64,000 nt of DNA from Qaidamihabitans albus (GTDB taxonomy: Bacteria > Actinomycetota > Actinomycetes > Mycobacteriales > Pseudonocardiaceae). A program made the translations under genes and the position numbers. This document shows positions 44,752 through 53,024 of this stretch, piece by piece. Location of the stretch: assembly GCF_016464705.1 (NCBI RefSeq), contig NZ_JAEHOB010000019.1:24671-88670 (forward strand), read 5' to 3'. The notes below the pieces were generated by a model. The model saw nothing but the letters and a program-made list of their open reading frames with translations. It did no database searches and had not been told where the DNA came from. Numbering within the stretch: position 1 is the stretch's first letter; each line of letters opens with the position of its first letter.

Positions 44752-45239
44752 CGCGCCTCACTCCTTCGCTGCACGAGGTTGGTCCGGGAGAATTCGAGCA
44801 CTCGGGTCCCGTGCTGGTTGCGGCCGTGGGTGTGCCAGGTGACGATCCCGTTCATCGGGCGGGACTTGGACTCGCGAACCTGGTGCACGGTCGTGTGGGC
44901 AGTGATGGTGTCGCCCGGGTAGACAGGCTCCAGGAAGCTCACGTACTCAACGCTAAGGAACGCGCCACCGTTCTTCTCGCTGGTGTCCTCCACGGACAGG
45001 CCGAGCACTGTAAGGAAGGCGAGGTACGGATTGACGGGCGAACGCGGGTGTCCTATCTCTCGGGCGTACTCGTCATTGACGTAGAGCGGGTTGTAGCCGA
45101 GGGTCAACGAGTTGAATGCCACGGCGTCGCTTTCAGTGAGAGTGCGACCCCAGTGGTGGTCGAAGGTCTGGCCAGGCTCGAACTCTTCGAAGAAGCTGGC
45201 CTTGGGCCAGAGCGGGAAGTCTTTCGTCCGGAATTGCAT
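44748..45239 (-). CDS. MaoC-like enoyl-CoA hydratase (B)
   Basis: A 163-aa MaoC-type hydratase with FFEEFEPGQTFDHHWGRT at the start, the LTLGYNPLYVNDEYA hydration-loop region, then HPRSPVNPYLAFLTV. The hydration motif keeps Asn and Asp but has Tyr rather than His at the usual His, which may change or weaken hydratase activity. It is expressed ahead of the acyl-CoA dehydrogenase (four-base overlap) and 72 bases after the CoA-transferase. A partner for MaoC (A) in a heterodimer is one option. Confidence 0.8.
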   Translation of the reverse strand: MQFRTKDFPLWPKASFFEEFEPGQTFDHHWGRTLTESDAVAFNSLTLGYNPLYVNDEYAREIGHPRSPVNPYLAFLTVLGLSVEDTSEKNGGAFLSVEYVSFLEPVYPGDTITAHTTVHQVRESKSRPMNGIVTWHTHGRNQHGTRVLEFSRTNLVQRRSEAR

Positions 45240-45311
45240 ACGGACCTCGCTTGCTCAGGTGGGGCAGTGGTTCGGGGCGACGAGCCGCCCCGGATGGCCT
45301 GGGCCTTGGGC

Positions 45312-46529
45312 TCAGGCGATAATGTCTCCCTGCCGGAGCCGCTCGACGTCCTCGGCGCCGTAGCCCAGCTCGCCCATGACGTCGGCGGTGTGCTCGCCGA
45401 GCAGAGGCGCTCGGCGGCGAACGCCGACCTCGCTCCTGTCGAACTTGATGGGCGTACCCGCGATAGCGACCTTGTGGTCGGTGCCGGGATGCTCGACTTC
45501 CACGACCATGTCCCTGGTGGCGACGTGCGGGTCCTTTATGATCTGGCTGATCGTCTGGACGGGGCCGACGGGGATGCGGCCCCCGATGATCCCGGCGACC
45601 TCGGCGCTGGTGAGCCCGTGGGTCCACTCGGTGATGACCGCGTGGGTGTCCTTTTCGTTCCGCACGCGATTTGTGGTCGTCGTGAACCGTGGGTCCTCGG
45701 CGAGCTCGGGGCGACCCATCGCCTCCGTCAGGAGCCCCCAGTCCCGGTCGGTCGGGGCGGCGATTGCGACCCAGCTGTCGGAGGTGCGGAAGACTCCGAA
45801 CGGGCCGAACAACGGGTGTGCGTTGCCCTGCCGCTCCGGGTCCTGCCCTGTGATCGAGTACTGGTACACGATGCGCTCCGTCAGCGACAGGATCGCGTCG
45901 TACATGCCGACGTCGACGAACTGACCCTGCCCACTGCGGTCTGCTTGCCGTACGGCCGCGAGTATCCCGGTACTCAGCAGGACTGCGGCGAAGATGTCTC
46001 CAACACCAGGCCCGGCCTTCATCGGTTCGCCGTCTGGCTCACCGGTGATGGACATGAAGCCACCCATGGCCTGGGCGATGACGTCGTACGCGGGCCAGTC
46101 GACGTACGGGCTCTCACCGGTCTTGGGGTCACCGAACCCGCGGATGCACGCGTAGACGAGCTTCGGGTTAACCTGCCGCAACGTCTCGTAGCCGAGTTCC
46201 AGTCGCTCCATGATGCCGACGCGGAAGTTCTCGACGAGTACGTCGGATCGCCTCACGAGGTCGAGGAGCACCTGCCGACCCTCGTCCGAGCGCAGGTCGA
46301 TGGCTATGCTGCGCTTGTTGCGGTTGACGCTGTGGAAGTAGCCGCCGAAGCGCTCGTCCCCTTCTCCGAACGTCGGGCCGGCAGTACGGATGAAGTCGCC
46401 ACGAAGAGGCTCAACCTTGATGACATCAGCGCCCATGTCGGCGAGGAGCATGGTGGTGTAGGGGCCGGCGAGCATGTGCGTGAGATCGACCACCCGCAGA
46501 CCTTCAAGCGGTCCATCCTGTGATGTCAT
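45312..46529 (-). CDS. Class III (CaiB/BaiF-type) CoA-transferase
   Basis: A 405-aa CoA-transferase. The N-terminal GLRVVDLTHMLAGPYTTMLLADMGADVIKVE and a GVGDIFAAVL segment carrying the catalytic Asp are the hallmarks, with the interlocked ring fold implied by C-terminal LGEHTADVM. These enzymes move CoA between carboxylic acids and here would activate the imported or modified acid for the dehydrogenase-hydratase-lyase steps. I start at ATG 46529, which gives the family N-terminus; the frame is open to 46709 without similarity. It is first in its operon behind a good promoter. Confidence 0.9.
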   Translation of the reverse strand: MTSQDGPLEGLRVVDLTHMLAGPYTTMLLADMGADVIKVEPLRGDFIRTAGPTFGEGDERFGGYFHSVNRNKRSIAIDLRSDEGRQVLLDLVRRSDVLVENFRVGIMERLELGYETLRQVNPKLVYACIRGFGDPKTGESPYVDWPAYDVIAQAMGGFMSITGEPDGEPMKAGPGVGDIFAAVLLSTGILAAVRQADRSGQGQFVDVGMYDAILSLTERIVYQYSITGQDPERQGNAHPLFGPFGVFRTSDSWVAIAAPTDRDWGLLTEAMGRPELAEDPRFTTTTNRVRNEKDTHAVITEWTHGLTSAEVAGIIGGRIPVGPVQTISQIIKDPHVATRDMVVEVEHPGTDHKVAIAGTPIKFDRSEVGVRRRAPLLGEHTADVMGELGYGAEDVERLRQGDIIA

Positions 46530-47170
46530 ATGGGCTCCCCTGTTCCGGGCCAGAGTTGGTGACCGACGGCTGGCGGCGACCGTGCGTCCGCCACAGGGAG
46601 CCGTACTCGGTGCGGTGCTCCGGACTCGTCCCTCAGTGAGTATGAGCGCGTCGGAGCCGAGCATCGACTGTGCGCTGTCATCATCGGGCGGGCAACGCTC
46701 GCTTGTCAACTCACCAGCCCACCGGCGCGACCGATGCCGCGTATCAGTCGCAGCTAGGCGATGTTCTCGTCGGCTGGCGCTCTCAACCCGTTCGCGTCGC
46801 CAGTGCCTGGCTGATCAGTCTGTCGCTGTAGGACGACCTGACCTACGCCACGCCGCCCGGTTCGACGACGACCTGAGCGGCGACGCTGGACCGGCCCTGG
46901 CAGCTCGTTTCAGCGCGACTCTTGACACCCGACCTGACGTCGGCGAAAGTTGCCGTGCACAGCCAAAGCTCCTTGGTACCCACCATCCATCACGGTGGAC
47001 TCATCGGGACCAAGATCGGAGTGCGGCTCCCTGACGGTTGATGTCGCGCGTCCGCTTCGAACACTCGCGAATGACGCCCGCGCTCCTGACCGGTGGCGCG
47101 ATCCGTTATGCGGCGTTCGGCGCGGCGTTCGTGATGTGGCCTTGCATCGACGCCGATGTGATAGGGAGCC
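46530..47170. other. Divergent intergenic region CoA-transferase / MmgE-PrpD
   Basis: No gene supported. It carries a promoter toward the CoA-transferase at 46680-46709. A short frame near 46810-46960 with alternating hydrophobic residues could be the last trace of a regulator gene, but there is no recognisable domain. For the plus-strand gene at 47171 I find no clear -35/-10 pair. Confidence 0.45.
46680..46709 (-). promoter_or_regulatory. Putative CoA-transferase operon promoter
   Basis: TTGACA (46704-46709) and GATGAT (46680-46685) on the minus strand with an 18-base spacer; about 151 bases upstream of the start. The -35 is a perfect match, the -10 matches four of six consensus bases. Confidence 0.5.
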
Positions 47171-49090
47171 ATGACGATGGCTGTGCCATCGAATGTGTGC
47201 GCCGCCCTCGCAGGGCAGAGGCCCGGGGTTCCGACGCCCGCCGTGTATGCGCTCACACGCGTCGCGACTGCCGTTTATGCTGCGCCGCCCATGACCGGAT
47301 CCGAACCCGGTGCCGTGTCGACCGCCGTCCGCTCCACGGTCGATGCCGCCCTGGAGCTCGACGGCTTCTCATCCACTGAGTCCGGTGACACCGCCAGGGC
47401 CCGCGCCGCCGGGTTCGCGGTCGCTGAGCAGTTGGGCCGTCTCCTGCCCGAAGAGCTCCGGGGCGGGGCTGGCACCGCCGCCGCGGCCGCGACGGTCGCA
47501 GCCGCAGTCGCAGTGGCGTTCGCACGTGGCTGCAGGGCGCCGGTCGTCACCCACGCCATCGGCCTTGCCGCGAGCTCGGTCGGCGCGAGTGCCGGGGACG
47601 ACGCCTCGGCCGTCACCTCCGCCGCCGAGGCCGGGCTACGTGCTGCGCGCCTCGCGATCGCTGGCTGGGATGCGCCTGACGGCTCCATCGACGGCGGGAA
47701 GGGGCTGCTCGCCGTTCTCGGCGCGGGTGCAGGCACCGCACGCGGCAGTGCGCCGGGCGTCGAGGCCGCCCACGTTGCCGATCTCGCCGCCGGTATCCGC
47801 TGGCATGCCCTGGACGAGGCCGTCCAGAATGCGGCGAAGGTCACCTTCGGTAACGCTGCCGCGCTCATGCTGGCTGCTTCGGGCGAGTCCTCGGTGCGCG
47901 CCGCTGCCACGGCTCTCGCCGGGGAGCGCGGAGCCGCGGGCCGGGCGCTCGGAATCCCCGGTCGGCTGTCCGCTGCGGCGGCCGCGTTCGTTCAGGGGGC
48001 CGCCGGCCATCTCGAGGACTTCGACGACACGCACCCACCCTCAATTGTACATCCTGGCGCCCCGGTCGCAGCCGTGGTGCTCGCTCTCGCCGACGCGACG
48101 AAAGCAAGCGGTGTCGACGCCCTCACGGCTCTCGTCGCGGGCGTCGAGGCAGCCCTACTCGTCGGGGAGCTGGTGCCCGACGCCCTCGCCCGCGGCTGGC
48201 ACATGACGGGCATTGCGGGGCCAATCGGAGCTGCCGTCGCCGGTGCCCTGCTCGGCGGCGCCAACCACTCCCGCCTCATCCGTGCGATCGACGCAGCCGC
48301 GAGCCACGCCTCGGGCCTGACAGAAGCTCTCGGCACGCTTGCCAAGCCGATGCACGTCGGCAACGCCGCCCACTGCGGTGTGCTCGTGGGGTTCGACGAC
48401 GCCGCGCCCAGTCGACCCGGTGGGCTCGCCCGGCTCCTCAGCACTCTCAATGGTCACGCCGGTCCGCCCGAGCTCGGCGTGCGCTGGCGGATCACGGAGA
48501 ACGTCGTGAAACCGTACGCGTGCGGTGTGCTCGGACACAGCGCGATCGATCTGAGCCTGCGCCTTCGAGCACTCGTGGGTCCCGAGAAGCCGTTCGATGC
48601 AGAGCTCCGCGTGAGCACTCTCGCGGCGGCCGCGATGGGCCGCACCGATCCGCGCGACGGACTCGCGTCGAAGTTCAGCGTGCCGCACGCCTTCGCGGTC
48701 GGCTATCTCTTCGGCGACGCCGACCCGCAGCGTTTTTCCGCCGACGTGGTCGGTGACGCGCGCGTGCGCGCGATCCGCGACCGGGTTCGCTTGGTGGCCG
48801 ACGATACGTGCGAGCGGTACGAGGCTCGCCTCCGAGTGACCTGCGATGGCGAAGCCACCGAGCTCACGGCCGTCGGGCCACAACGTCCGACACCTGGCCA
48901 GGTGCGCGCGAAGGCCGCACGTCTTCTGGCGGCGTGTTCCGGGGCGGATGCCTTTGTGGACGCAGCATTCGGTGCCGACCGGCTCGGCCCGCTCGCGGAA
49001 CTTCACGAACTTGCGTCCGGCCCGGCGACCCCCTTCGGTGGGCCCCACCACGGCCCATCGATCTCGCGCACCAACCACCTGCGGCACTGA
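47171..49090 (+). CDS. Oversized MmgE/PrpD-family protein with N-terminal extension (B)
   Basis: A 639-aa protein, about 190 residues longer than normal. Residues about 205-639 form a complete MmgE/PrpD unit: FDDTHPPSIVHPG near 285, RGWHMTGIAGPIG, GTLAKPMHVGNAAH and KPYACGVLGH. Residues about 60-190 look like part of a second PrpD unit, ending GWDAPDGSIDGGKGLLAVLG, which corresponds to the helical-lid region of the family, without the usual N-terminal catalytic half. So the protein looks like a partial internal duplication or fusion. The RBS AGGGAG suits ATG 47177 better than 47171. It starts the plus-strand operon with the TctCBA transporter. Function likely tricarboxylate/branched dicarboxylate chemistry. 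Confidence 0.8.
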   Translation: MTMAVPSNVCAALAGQRPGVPTPAVYALTRVATAVYAAPPMTGSEPGAVSTAVRSTVDAALELDGFSSTESGDTARARAAGFAVAEQLGRLLPEELRGGAGTAAAAATVAAAVAVAFARGCRAPVVTHAIGLAASSVGASAGDDASAVTSAAEAGLRAARLAIAGWDAPDGSIDGGKGLLAVLGAGAGTARGSAPGVEAAHVADLAAGIRWHALDEAVQNAAKVTFGNAAALMLAASGESSVRAAATALAGERGAAGRALGIPGRLSAAAAAFVQGAAGHLEDFDDTHPPSIVHPGAPVAAVVLALADATKASGVDALTALVAGVEAALLVGELVPDALARGWHMTGIAGPIGAAVAGALLGGANHSRLIRAIDAAASHASGLTEALGTLAKPMHVGNAAHCGVLVGFDDAAPSRPGGLARLLSTLNGHAGPPELGVRWRITENVVKPYACGVLGHSAIDLSLRLRALVGPEKPFDAELRVSTLAAAAMGRTDPRDGLASKFSVPHAFAVGYLFGDADPQRFSADVVGDARVRAIRDRVRLVADDTCERYEARLRVTCDGEATELTAVGPQRPTPGQVRAKAARLLAACSGADAFVDAAFGADRLGPLAELHELASGPATPFGGPHHGPSISRTNHLRH

Positions 49091-49110
49091 TCATCAGCTA
49101 GGAGACTTCA

Positions 49111-50127
49111 ATGGCGAAGCACACAGCATCTCGCGCGGTCATGGCCGTGGCACTCGCGAGCGCCGGCGCGTTTGCTCTCACCGCGTGCGGCACTGGATCG
49201 GGTTCGACTGGCACGGACGTGCCGGACCAGATCACGTTGGTCGTTCCCACTTCAGCCGGCGGGGGCGTCGACACCGCGGCCCGGCAATTGCAGCCGTACC
49301 TGGAGGAAGAGCTTGGCAGCACAATCGCCGTCATCAACCGTGAGGGTGGTGCGACGACGATCGGCACGGCGTCGATCCTCCAGTCCAGCGACTGTTCGAC
49401 AATCCTGATCACCGCGATTCCGCACATCAACCTGTCCTACCTTGCCCACGACGTCGACTACGACCTGGTTTCCTTCGCCGCCGTCGGCGGTGTGAGCACG
49501 GAACCGGGAGTGATCCGCGTCGCCAAGAATGCACCATGGGACACACTCAGGGATCTCGTCAACGACGCGAAGGCTCGTCCCGGCGAGATCACGTTCAGCG
49601 TGAGCGAGGCCGTCAGCAGCAACTCCTTCGCCATCACGCAGATCGAGGAGGCAACGGGGGCAGACTTCAACGTCGTGCCGTTCGACGGCGGCGGGCCTGC
49701 GCGGCTCGCGGTTGTCTCCGGTGAGGTCGACGCCACCCACGCGGGTGCCTTCAACAGCCTCCCGATCGCCGAGGACACGAAGGTGCTCGCGGTCCACTAT
49801 GAGAAGAATCGCTGGGGTCCCGTCACCGATGACGCTCCGACCGTGAACAAAGCCCTTGGCGTCGAGGTACCGAACAGCGAGTCCACGTACAACATCTGGA
49901 CCTCCACCGGCTGTGCCAAGGAGCACCCGGAGCGGTACCAGGCCCTCGTCGACGCGCTCGACGCGGTCGTGACCTCCGACGGCTTGAAGTCGGACCTGAA
50001 GGAACTCGGCGAGGCGCTCAAGCTCGATCCGCGGACGCCTGAGGCCGTCGAGGCCGATGCCAAGGCGGCCGAGGACCAGATCCGCACGATCATGACCGAC
50101 AACCCCGACCTGTTCAAGGGCGAATGA
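49111..50127 (+). CDS. tctC: Tripartite tricarboxylate transporter binding lipoprotein TctC
   Basis: A 338-aa Bug/TctC-family receptor. The lipobox is LTAC (Cys26). Following are the family segment ITLVVPTSAGGGVDTAAR, in which the Gly-rich loop and Asp bind carboxylate, a NREGGATTIGTA loop, and GEITFSVSEAV. AGGAG lies six bases before ATG 49111. Its stop overlaps tctB by four bases (ATGA). The group binds di- and tricarboxylates and many other small acids, which fits the flanking MmgE/PrpD genes. Confidence 0.9.
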   Translation: MAKHTASRAVMAVALASAGAFALTACGTGSGSTGTDVPDQITLVVPTSAGGGVDTAARQLQPYLEEELGSTIAVINREGGATTIGTASILQSSDCSTILITAIPHINLSYLAHDVDYDLVSFAAVGGVSTEPGVIRVAKNAPWDTLRDLVNDAKARPGEITFSVSEAVSSNSFAITQIEEATGADFNVVPFDGGGPARLAVVSGEVDATHAGAFNSLPIAEDTKVLAVHYEKNRWGPVTDDAPTVNKALGVEVPNSESTYNIWTSTGCAKEHPERYQALVDALDAVVTSDGLKSDLKELGEALKLDPRTPEAVEADAKAAEDQIRTIMTDNPDLFKGE

Positions 50128-50696
50128 GCGTGCACGTGAGCCGCGCCGGCCGGGATTCCGAGGGATCCTGGCCGGCTTCCGGTGCTGGCAGCCGAGGGAT
50201 CCGCGTGTTGTGGCGTGCTTCGGTCCCGGTCGTCACGCTCGCTCTCGCGGGCGTCTTCCTCATCGAGGCGGCGGACATCCAGGGTCGTGACGCGATCTAC
50301 CCCGTCGCGGCGCTCGCCGTACTCGCCGTGGTCGGCCTCATCGCCCTGATCCGGGAGATCCGTGCGGCTCTCAGCGAGACCGCCGTCGCCGGCGGCTCAG
50401 ACGGCATCGAGGATGCTGCTGGGGCCGAGGACATCGAGAGCGAGCGCGGCATCGGCGTTGCGTGGTCGCGGGTCGGCCCCGTGGTCGCCGCGGTCGTGTT
50501 GGCGCTCGTCATTCTGCATTTCGTCGGCTACGTGATCGCGATTGTGTGGCTGTGCGCTGTGACCGCCGTGACGCTGGGGTTGCGCAAGCCGCTCTGGATC
50601 GCCGTCTTCACCGCCGCGACGGCCGCCACTTGCTACCTGGTATTCGCGGTGGCGTTCGAGTCGCCCATCCCTGCCGGCACGCTACTCAACTGGTAA
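50124..50696 (+). CDS. tctB: Tripartite tricarboxylate transporter small permease TctB
   Basis: A 190-aa membrane protein with four hydrophobic segments separated by an acidic loop (about residues 85-110, rich in Asp/Glu/Gly). Topology and position between tctC and tctA identify it as TctB; sequence conservation in this subunit is low. A 30-residue Ser/Gly/Arg-rich cytoplasmic N-terminus precedes the first segment. Start ATG 50124 lies in the tctC stop. Confidence 0.87.
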   Translation: MSVHVSRAGRDSEGSWPASGAGSRGIRVLWRASVPVVTLALAGVFLIEAADIQGRDAIYPVAALAVLAVVGLIALIREIRAALSETAVAGGSDGIEDAAGAEDIESERGIGVAWSRVGPVVAAVVLALVILHFVGYVIAIVWLCAVTAVTLGLRKPLWIAVFTAATAATCYLVFAVAFESPIPAGTLLNW

Positions 50697-50711
50697 AGGA
50701 CCGCACTCACG

Positions 50712-52256
50712 ATGTTTCTCGACGGACTCGATATAGTCCTCAGCCCCTTGGGGTTGCTGTGGCTCATCGTGGGGCTGCTGCTCGGCTTCGTTGTCGGCGT
50801 ACTGCCAGGGCTCAGCACATCGAATACGGCTGCGCTGCTGCTGCCGTTCTCGGTGAGCTTGCCGACCGAGCAGGCGCTGATCCTCATCATGAGCGTGTAC
50901 GCCGGTAGTGCCTTCGCCGGCTCGGTGCCCGCCATCCTGGTGAACGTCCCCGGCGAGGCCGGGTCGGCCGTCACGGCACTCGACGGTTACCAGATGGCGA
51001 GGCAGGGCAAGGCCGGCATCGCGATCGGCATCGCCAGGATGGCGTCGACGCTCGGCGGGGTCATCAGCGGGGTCGTCGTGCTCCTTGTCATAGCCCCACT
51101 CGGTGCATTCGCCTTAAACTTCGGCGCGCGCGAGATGTTCATCGTCGTGCTCCTCGGCATCGTGCTCGTGTCGACCCTCGTCGGCAAAAACATCGTCAAG
51201 GGCGTCCTCGCCGGCGGCCTCGGTCTCGTGCTCGCCACGATCGGCGGGAGCCCGCTGTCCGGGCAGGAGCGGTTCACCTTCGGCGAGATCGAGCTCTACG
51301 ACGGAATCCAGTTCGTTCCCGCACTCATCGGCCTATTCGCGATCGGCGAGATGCTCCGGCTGGCTGCCGAGTCCCGCACATCGCAACCCGCGGCCGCGCA
51401 TCTCGACGGCGGCGTTCGACGTGACCTCAAGGACGCCGTCGCCGGTGCGCGGATCACCCTCAAGCACGGCGGCAGCGTGCTCAGGGCGACGGGTGTTGGT
51501 GTGTTTCTCGGTATCATTCCCGGTGTCGGCACTGGCGTGTCGAACTTCGTCAGCTATGCCGTTGCCAAGCGCACGGCGAGGAACCCGGCGGAGTTCGGCA
51601 AAGGCTCGGCCCGCGGCGTCATCGCCTCGGAGGCGTGCGACAACGCCGTCGGCGCCGCCACCCTCGTGCCGACCCTGACGCTCGGCGTCCCCGGAAGCGC
51701 CACGATGGCCGTCGTACTTGCCCAGTTCTACATCCAGGGCATCCAGCCGGGGCCGAAGGTGCTCGCGACCCACGGTCCGGAGGCGGGAGCGGCGGTGATC
51801 GCGGTCGTCGCGGCGAGCATCCTCATCCTCCCGATCGGCATGCTCATCACGGCGCCCCTCGTGCAGATCACGAAAGTGCCGGTGAAGATCCTCGTACCGG
51901 TCGTGTTGGTACTCGGCCTGACGGGGAGCGTCGCCTACCGCGGCTCGCTGTTCGACATGGGGATCGCGACCATGTTCGGCATCATCGGATTCTTCATGCT
52001 GGTCAACGGATATCCCGTGGTTCCGCTCATCCTCGGCCTCATCCTCGGGCCGATGCTCGAGGAGCATCTCTCGCGGGCGCTTGCGCTTTCCAACGGCGAT
52101 CTCGACTACTTCTTCGCCTCACCGACAGCGCTCGTGCTGTGGAGCGGGCTGGTGGCCTTGGTCGCCTACCTCGTGATCTCCGGCGCCCGCGGACGCCGCC
52201 GCGAGCGAGCCGCGCGGCCGAGCACGGATCGTGGGTCGAAGGCGCCGGTGCAATGA
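50712..52256 (+). CDS. tctA: Tripartite tricarboxylate transporter large permease TctA
   Basis: A 514-aa protein with about twelve membrane segments. It has the TctA hallmarks GVLPGLSTSNTAALLLP near residue 30, PAILVNVPGEAGSAVTALDGY, and the second-half repeat GVGTGVSNFVSY with EACDNAVGAATLVPTLTLGVPGS, all forming the substrate path. The C-terminal tail is Arg-rich. The stop overlaps the next SDR gene by four bases. With TctC and TctB it forms a complete sodium-driven carboxylate importer. Confidence 0.93.
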   Translation: MFLDGLDIVLSPLGLLWLIVGLLLGFVVGVLPGLSTSNTAALLLPFSVSLPTEQALILIMSVYAGSAFAGSVPAILVNVPGEAGSAVTALDGYQMARQGKAGIAIGIARMASTLGGVISGVVVLLVIAPLGAFALNFGAREMFIVVLLGIVLVSTLVGKNIVKGVLAGGLGLVLATIGGSPLSGQERFTFGEIELYDGIQFVPALIGLFAIGEMLRLAAESRTSQPAAAHLDGGVRRDLKDAVAGARITLKHGGSVLRATGVGVFLGIIPGVGTGVSNFVSYAVAKRTARNPAEFGKGSARGVIASEACDNAVGAATLVPTLTLGVPGSATMAVVLAQFYIQGIQPGPKVLATHGPEAGAAVIAVVAASILILPIGMLITAPLVQITKVPVKILVPVVLVLGLTGSVAYRGSLFDMGIATMFGIIGFFMLVNGYPVVPLILGLILGPMLEEHLSRALALSNGDLDYFFASPTALVLWSGLVALVAYLVISGARGRRRERAARPSTDRGSKAPVQ

Positions 52257-52993
52257 AGGTCGCGCTTGTCACGGGAGCAACCAAGAACATCGGGTTCGCC
52301 GCGGCCGAACGCCTCGCGCGTGACGGCCACGTTGTCGCTGTCAACGGTCGTGACCCGGACGCCGTGGCCCGAGCCGTGGCAAGGCTGCGTGGGTTCGGCG
52401 CGCGGGCGGAGGGCTTTCCCGCCGATGTCGCCGACGAGAGGGCGATGGCCGCCATGTTCGACCGCATCGAGTCGGCCCTCGGTCCGGTCGTCATCCTCGT
52501 GAACAACGCCGGTCTGCGCTGCCACGGCCCGCTGATCGACACGCAGCTCGAGGACTGGTCTCGTGTGCTCGACGTCGTACTCACCGGCGCCTTTCTCGCC
52601 ACGCGGCGGGCATTGCCCGGCATGATCGAAGCCGGCTGGGGTCGAATCGTGAATGTCGCAGGCGTGAGCGGCCAGAGTGGTGCCCCTGGTCGGGTCGCCG
52701 TCGTGACGGCGAAGAGCGGCATGATCGGCCTGACGAAGGCGACTGCCCTCGAGGCGGCGCCGCACGGTGTGACTGTAAACGCCATCTCGCCGGGGTTCAT
52801 CGACACCGACCGCTCGCAGAGCCTCGGCGACAACCACGCGGCAGCCGCCCATTACGCGCGAGGCAGGCAGGTTCCCGTCGGGCGAGCCGGGGTCCCCGAG
52901 GATGTCGCGGAGCTCTGCGGCTATCTGTGTTCCGACGCCGCCGGATACGTGACGGGGCAGACGCTCGGCGTCAACGGCGGCACTTACATGTGA
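52253..52993 (+). CDS. SDR-fold protein lacking catalytic Tyr and Ser
   Basis: A 246-aa protein with the overall plan of FabG-type SDRs: TGATKNIGFAAAERL (glycine motif with Asn in place of one Gly), NGRDPDAVARAV, VNNAG and GFIDTDRSQ. The active-site Tyr of Y-x-x-x-K is Val150 (VTAK with Lys154 kept), and the usual Ser is Gly137, with a Ser at 139. Classical SDR chemistry cannot proceed through those residues, so this may be a pseudoenzyme, a binding subunit, or use another residue. There is no sign of degeneration in the frame. Start ATG 52253 overlaps the tctA stop. The later PrpD gene follows after 31 bases. Confidence 0.85.
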   Translation: MKVALVTGATKNIGFAAAERLARDGHVVAVNGRDPDAVARAVARLRGFGARAEGFPADVADERAMAAMFDRIESALGPVVILVNNAGLRCHGPLIDTQLEDWSRVLDVVLTGAFLATRRALPGMIEAGWGRIVNVAGVSGQSGAPGRVAVVTAKSGMIGLTKATALEAAPHGVTVNAISPGFIDTDRSQSLGDNHAAAAHYARGRQVPVGRAGVPEDVAELCGYLCSDAAGYVTGQTLGVNGGTYM

Positions 52994-53024
52994 TGACGGC
53001 CCCGAACGACAACGAAAGGACACG

